64,000 nucleotides of DNA from Paenibacillaceae bacterium. Lineage in GTDB: Bacteria; Bacillota; Bacilli; Paenibacillales; NBRC-103111. Positions 60,540 through 64,000 of this stretch are shown one piece after another (position 1 is the stretch's first letter; each line of letters starts with the position of its first letter). Where the stretch lies: positions 1 to 64,000 of the forward strand of contig JAQSYI010000017.1 in assembly GCA_029256185.1 (NCBI GenBank), given 5' to 3'. Both the position numbers and the translations under genes were made by a program. A model generated the notes under the pieces. That model was not told the origin of the DNA, did no database searches, and was given only the letters and a program-made list of their open reading frames with translations.

Positions 60540-60730
60540 GCTGATGCTTACGAAGCGGGTTTTTCGGTTTTGCCGTATGCGGCAATCAACTCAAAACTAG
60601 GCCTATGCTTTCGAAGCAAGTTTTTCGGATTTGCCGTATGCGGCAATCAACTCAAAACTAGGCCTATGCTTTCGAAGCAAGTTTTTCGGATTTGCCGTAT
60701 GCGGCAATCAACTCAAAACTTTTAGGAGGC
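60540..60730 (+). repeat. Three 61-bp two-hairpin leader repeats before the GH78 gene
   Basis: Three units with a 61-bp period (atgctt words at 60544, 60605 and 60666) run up to the ribosome binding site. Each has GCTTNCGAAGC (small hairpin), AGTTTTTCGG, the perfect hairpin TTGCCGTATGCGGCAA and ATCAACTCAAAACT. The last copy continues as TTTAGGAGG, the Shine-Dalgarno site, 7 bases before ATG 60737. Copies two and three are nearly identical. Confidence 0.9.
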
Positions 60731-60736
60731 ACTATC

Positions 60737-63652
60737 ATGAACCAAGAAGCAGTATGGAAGGGTCAATGGATCTGGTCTGCAGAAGGCGAAGCAAGTCCCC
60801 GCAATGAATGGCGGTGCTTCCGCAAGAGCTTTCAGGTTGCTGAAGAACAGGCCGGAAGCCATGCTTCCCTCCGCCTTACCGCGGATTCCCGTTATGTGCT
60901 GTATGTGAACGGAGATCTGGTCGGACGCGGTCCCGTCCGCTCCTGGCCCTTCAAGCTGGCCTATGACCAATACGAAGTGGGCCATCTGCTCCGTCCGGGC
61001 AAGGAGAATACCATTGCCGTGCTTGTAATGCACTACGGTATTCCTACCTTCCAGTATCTGCGGGGAAGGGGCGGTTTGCTGGCCCAGTTGGAAACAGAGA
61101 ACAGCAGCGGAGAATATGAAGTGCTTGCAGCAACAGATTCCACTTGGCGCACACAACTGCATGCCGGTTACGATACACGCTCCTCCCGCATCTCCTGCCA
61201 GCTTCCTTTCGTTGAAGTATTGGATGCCCGCGAAGAGGAAGCAGGCTGGAACGCAACGGGATTCGACGATGCGGCTTGGCCGGCCGCTCTGGTGATCGGG
61301 CCGGCGGGAATGGAGCCCTGGACAACGCTTGTGGAACGGGACATTCCCCCGCTTACGGAAGAAAGCGTATTTCCTGTGCGGGTAGAGAGTCTGAAGCGAG
61401 TGAAGCCCCGCTCATACGGAGTGGTGTTGGATATGCGCAACCACTTTGTTCCTGAGAGCGAGTACCATGCCAACAATGTGGAGTTCTGCGGCTATTTCGC
61501 TACGGTCATCCGGACCGAAGCTGCGGTGCGCGCCACCATCGGTATTGTAGATGGAGGGCGATTGTCCGGCCCCTGCAGCCTGAATGGAGTTTGGCGGGAC
61601 GAAGCTGAGGTCTACGGGACGCATCCGGAGCGGTATTGGGATGTGTCGCTTAACAAAGGGGACAATCTCCTGCTGATGGACCTGCACGGTAATCTGCACG
61701 GGCACGGTTTTCACTGGGGCATCGATTGCTCCGAACCCGTTGAGCTAGTCTCTCCTCTTGCAGCCTGCCGCGCAGAACAAGACGTTTATTCGCCTTTCGC
61801 CACTCTCGGTACCTTCGATGCCAGGGAAATTATTGACCATCAGCCGGAGAGGACGCTGCGCCGGGATCATCCCGATTATCTCAGCGCGCGGGGAATTGCC
61901 AATGCGGATGATTTTACCTCATATACGGAATGGGCCAAGCCTGTGCTAAACCGGTTGGTAAGCACAGATGATCTGTTCAGCCGTTGTGTCTGGGTGAGCT
62001 CATCTGCTCCACTGGCTGTCCCTTATGCACTGCAGCATGCCGTGATTGCCAACCGGGAACCGGCTTTGGTGCCTGTCTATCCGGGAGAGGATACCGAACT
62101 TGTGATCGATTTCGGCAAGGAATATTCCGGCTACATCACGTTTGCCGTAGAAGCTGCCGCGGGAACGGTTCTGGACTTCTATGGCTTCGAATACACACGC
62201 AACGGCTGGAGGCAGGAAACCTACGGCTTGGACAATACCATGCGCTACGTCTGCAAGGAGGGCTACCAGACTTATACCTCCCACGTCCGCAGAGGGTTGC
62301 GTTATCTGATGATCGTAGTGCGCGGCTCCTCCATTCCCGTAAAACTGCAGCATGTCCATTTCCTGCAAAGCAATTATCCCGTGGCGGAAATTGGACGGTT
62401 CAAGTGCTCGGATCCGCTCCTCAATGACATCTGGGAGATCAGCCAGCATACCACGAGGCTGTGCATGGAAGATACCTTCGTGGATTGCCCGGCCTTCGAG
62501 CAGGCCTTCTGGGTGGGAGACGCGCGCAATGAGGCGTTGGTCAATTATTATCTGTTCGGCGACACGGCTATTGTCAAGCGTTGCCTGGAGATGGTTCCCG
62601 ATTCCTCGTTCCAGTCTCCGCTTTATGGCGATCAGGTGCCGAGCGGCTGGAGCAGCGTTATACCGAATTGGACATTCTTCTGGAGCACCGCGTGTCTGGA
62701 GCTGTACCGTTACAGCGGGGATCTGGACTTTGCCGGGCGCATCTGGCCCGCCGTCCGGTTCACACTGGACCACTATCTGCAGAAGCTGGATAACAACGGA
62801 CTGCTGAATATGAAAGGTTGGAACCTGCTGGACTGGGCACCTATCGATCAGCCGAACAACGGCACCGTCACCCACCAGAACATGTTCCTGGTTCAAGCAT
62901 TGCGCAGCGCCGCGGCTCTTGCCGAGGCAAGCGGCGACGAGGGTGCGCAACAATACCTGGCTCACGCCGGACGGTTACAGGCGGCCATCAATGCAGGGTT
63001 GTGGTCGGAAGAGCACCAGGCTTATGTGGACTGCATCCATGCGGATGGACGGGTATCCACGATCTTCAGTATGCAGACCCAAGTAGTAGCCTATCTGTGC
63101 GATATTGCCCCGGATAACCGCAGAAGCCGGCTGGAGGAATATCTTGCGGCTCCCCCTGCGGATTTCGTAGCCATCGGCAGCCCCTTCATGTCCTTCTTCC
63201 ACTATGAGGCGCTGATGAAGCTGGGACGCTCAGATCTGATGCTCGGGGATATGCGGGTCCGTTACGGTCAGATGGTTAACCAGCAGGCTACAACCTGCTG
63301 GGAAATGTATCCCAAGCCGTTGGAGAAGCGTTCCCATCCTGAGGAAATGACCCGCAGCCACTGTCATGCCTGGTCCGCAGGGCCCGCCTATTTCTTAGGA
63401 ACTGCCGTACTGGGAGTCCGGGGCCTGGATGCAGGCTGGACCAAGGTGCTGGTGGAACCGCAGGTCGTCGATCTCTCCTGGGCCACAGGTACCGTGCCCC
63501 TGCCCGGCCATGGACGCATTGATGTAGCCTGGCAGGCGGACAAGGAAACCGGACACATTCACATCCGGGTAGAAGCACCGGCCCATGTGGAGGTCAGTGT
63601 TGTTCCTCCGGCGGGTTATGAAGCCAGCTTGGAACAAATCACCTTGGGTTAA
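60737..63652 (+). CDS. Alpha-L-rhamnosidase-like enzyme (GH78)
   Basis: Product of 971 residues without signal peptide. The N-terminal beta-sandwich begins WKGQWIWSAEGEASPRNEWRCFRKSF and has LRLTADSRYVLYVNGDLVGRGPVR, as in GH78 enzymes. The central (alpha/alpha)6 barrel (about 560-880) contains EDTFVDCPAFEQAFWVGDARNEALV, where Glu588 is at the general-acid position, and GWNLLDWAPID. A C-terminal sandwich follows. GH78 enzymes remove alpha-L-rhamnose from rhamnogalacturonan, flavonoids or bacterial glycans by an inverting mechanism. DCPAFEQAFW departs from the common DCPQRE-LGW form, so specificity could differ. Confidence 0.88.
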   Translation: MNQEAVWKGQWIWSAEGEASPRNEWRCFRKSFQVAEEQAGSHASLRLTADSRYVLYVNGDLVGRGPVRSWPFKLAYDQYEVGHLLRPGKENTIAVLVMHYGIPTFQYLRGRGGLLAQLETENSSGEYEVLAATDSTWRTQLHAGYDTRSSRISCQLPFVEVLDAREEEAGWNATGFDDAAWPAALVIGPAGMEPWTTLVERDIPPLTEESVFPVRVESLKRVKPRSYGVVLDMRNHFVPESEYHANNVEFCGYFATVIRTEAAVRATIGIVDGGRLSGPCSLNGVWRDEAEVYGTHPERYWDVSLNKGDNLLLMDLHGNLHGHGFHWGIDCSEPVELVSPLAACRAEQDVYSPFATLGTFDAREIIDHQPERTLRRDHPDYLSARGIANADDFTSYTEWAKPVLNRLVSTDDLFSRCVWVSSSAPLAVPYALQHAVIANREPALVPVYPGEDTELVIDFGKEYSGYITFAVEAAAGTVLDFYGFEYTRNGWRQETYGLDNTMRYVCKEGYQTYTSHVRRGLRYLMIVVRGSSIPVKLQHVHFLQSNYPVAEIGRFKCSDPLLNDIWEISQHTTRLCMEDTFVDCPAFEQAFWVGDARNEALVNYYLFGDTAIVKRCLEMVPDSSFQSPLYGDQVPSGWSSVIPNWTFFWSTACLELYRYSGDLDFAGRIWPAVRFTLDHYLQKLDNNGLLNMKGWNLLDWAPIDQPNNGTVTHQNMFLVQALRSAAALAEASGDEGAQQYLAHAGRLQAAINAGLWSEEHQAYVDCIHADGRVSTIFSMQTQVVAYLCDIAPDNRRSRLEEYLAAPPADFVAIGSPFMSFFHYEALMKLGRSDLMLGDMRVRYGQMVNQQATTCWEMYPKPLEKRSHPEEMTRSHCHAWSAGPAYFLGTAVLGVRGLDAGWTKVLVEPQVVDLSWATGTVPLPGHGRIDVAWQADKETGHIHIRVEAPAHVEVSVVPPAGYEASLEQITLG

Positions 63653-63676
63653 AACCGGCGCCAGCCGAAGCCAAGC

Positions 63677-63707
63677 AGGCCCGCCCCGTTTTATGGGGCG
63701 GGCCTTT
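63677..63707. terminator. Terminator after the GH78 gene
   Basis: AGGCCCGCCCC (63677-63687) pairs with GGGGCGGGCCT (63695-63705), loop GTTTTAT, then TT. It lies between the GH78 gene and the converging partial gene. Confidence 0.82.
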
Positions 63708-63794
63708 GCTCCGCTTCAGCAGTCACTTAAGTCTCGCCAAGTACATAAACGCAGCCTTTTCGCGCCGCAGGAAGATCGCGGCTTCCCCACTTCC

Positions 63795-64000
63795 CTAGTC
63801 ATGGGGGACCGCCAGTTTGATGCTGCCCCGCGTGACGGTGAGCCCGAAGTAACCGGGGGACCTAATCGCCTCGGGCAGTTCATCGGTATAATCAAACACA
63901 GTCCGGTCGTCCACCTTCATCACCAGACGCACGCCGGCGGCTGTATTAAATGCTCCCAGTTCCACATGACAGGCTCTTCCGCTTTCGATATAGGTGTTGG
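63795..64000 (-). CDS. Partial gene, C-terminal end of a concanavalin-like (LamG-type) protein
   Basis: The last 68 codons of a gene enter from the right edge and end in TAG at 63797-63795. The translation has VHVELGAF-like CHVELGAFNTAAGVRLVMKVDD, TVFDYTDELPE, SPGYFGLTV and GSIKLAVPHD. This is typical of the last strands of a jelly-roll domain found in carbohydrate-binding or DUF1961-like proteins. The full gene and its class cannot be judged from this window. Confidence 0.65.
   Translation of the reverse strand, partial: NTYIESGRACHVELGAFNTAAGVRLVMKVDDRTVFDYTDELPEAIRSPGYFGLTVTRGSIKLAVPHD

Larger units (their letters stand above)
60360..60736. other. Divergent regulatory region between the AraC gene and the GH78 gene
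   Basis: The 377 bp hold the AraC promoter (60440-60467) on the left and three tandem leader repeats (60540-60730) on the right. A partial extra unit (about 60505-60540) precedes the first repeat. The promoter of the GH78 gene was not identified and should lie in 60468-60540. Confidence 0.6.

Noticed and set aside
60540..60730. Regular 61-bp repeats considered as a CRISPR array
   Set aside because: The units are contiguous with no unique spacers, and they end at a ribosome binding site; no cas genes are present.

Overview
The window looks like a chromosomal segment of a soil or plant-associated Paenibacillus-like Firmicute. The evidence is strong AGGAGG-type ribosome binding sites with frequent GTG and TTG starts, YesM/YesN-type two-component systems, several LplA/LplB/LplC-type sugar importers without their own ATPase, AraC-type regulators, and many large carbohydrate-active enzymes. 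No rRNA, tRNA, CRISPR array or complete insertion sequence was seen. The genus is inferred from gene content, not from a marker gene.

Layout. (1) 1-18.7 kb, minus strand: a polysaccharide-use locus with an importer (two permeases and a lipoprotein), a YesM/YesN pair, a heparinase II/III-like lyase, a GH29 alpha-L-fucosidase and a 2,188-residue secreted beta-helix protein with two SGNH esterase modules. (2) 19-27 kb: an AraC regulator divergent from an unassigned protein, two family 2 glycosyltransferases, and a secreted 1,099-residue protein with a golvesin-like domain behind a catabolite-repression-like site. (3) 27-31 kb: a hypothetical gene, an Rpn/PD-(D/E)XK nuclease gene and an ECF sigma factor fused to a DUF1835-like domain. 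(4) 31-38 kb: a second importer with a GH88 unsaturated glucuronyl hydrolase and a membrane-bound AraC sensor-regulator. (5) 38-47 kb: a CDP-deoxyhexose cluster (rfbH, rfbF, rfbG, and an acetolactate-synthase-like ThDP enzyme), divergent from two tandem acyltransferase-glycosyltransferase fusions. Its content matches a yersiniose-type branched 3,6-dideoxysugar pathway. (6) 47-57 kb: an Rpn pseudogene, a third importer with its membrane AraC sensor, a PL22-type oligogalacturonate lyase and an alpha/alpha-barrel protein. (7) 57-64 kb: a MITE-like element, a Gfo/Idh/MocA oxidoreductase, a CWC cysteine-rich small protein and an AraC regulator in one overlapping operon, then a divergent GH78 alpha-L-rhamnosidase and the 3' end of another gene.

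How it fits together. Secreted lyases, esterases and glycosidases would cut acidic polysaccharides (pectin, rhamnogalacturonan or glycosaminoglycan-like). Three importers would take up the oligosaccharides, presumably powered by a shared ATPase encoded elsewhere. Intracellular GH88, PL22, GH29 and GH78 enzymes would finish the degradation. Each importer sits beside its own membrane sensor. The most unusual non-coding feature is a family of two-hairpin leader repeats ending exactly at the ribosome binding site of three otherwise unrelated genes (near 6.9, 43.9 and 60.7 kb), in tandem copies at two of them.
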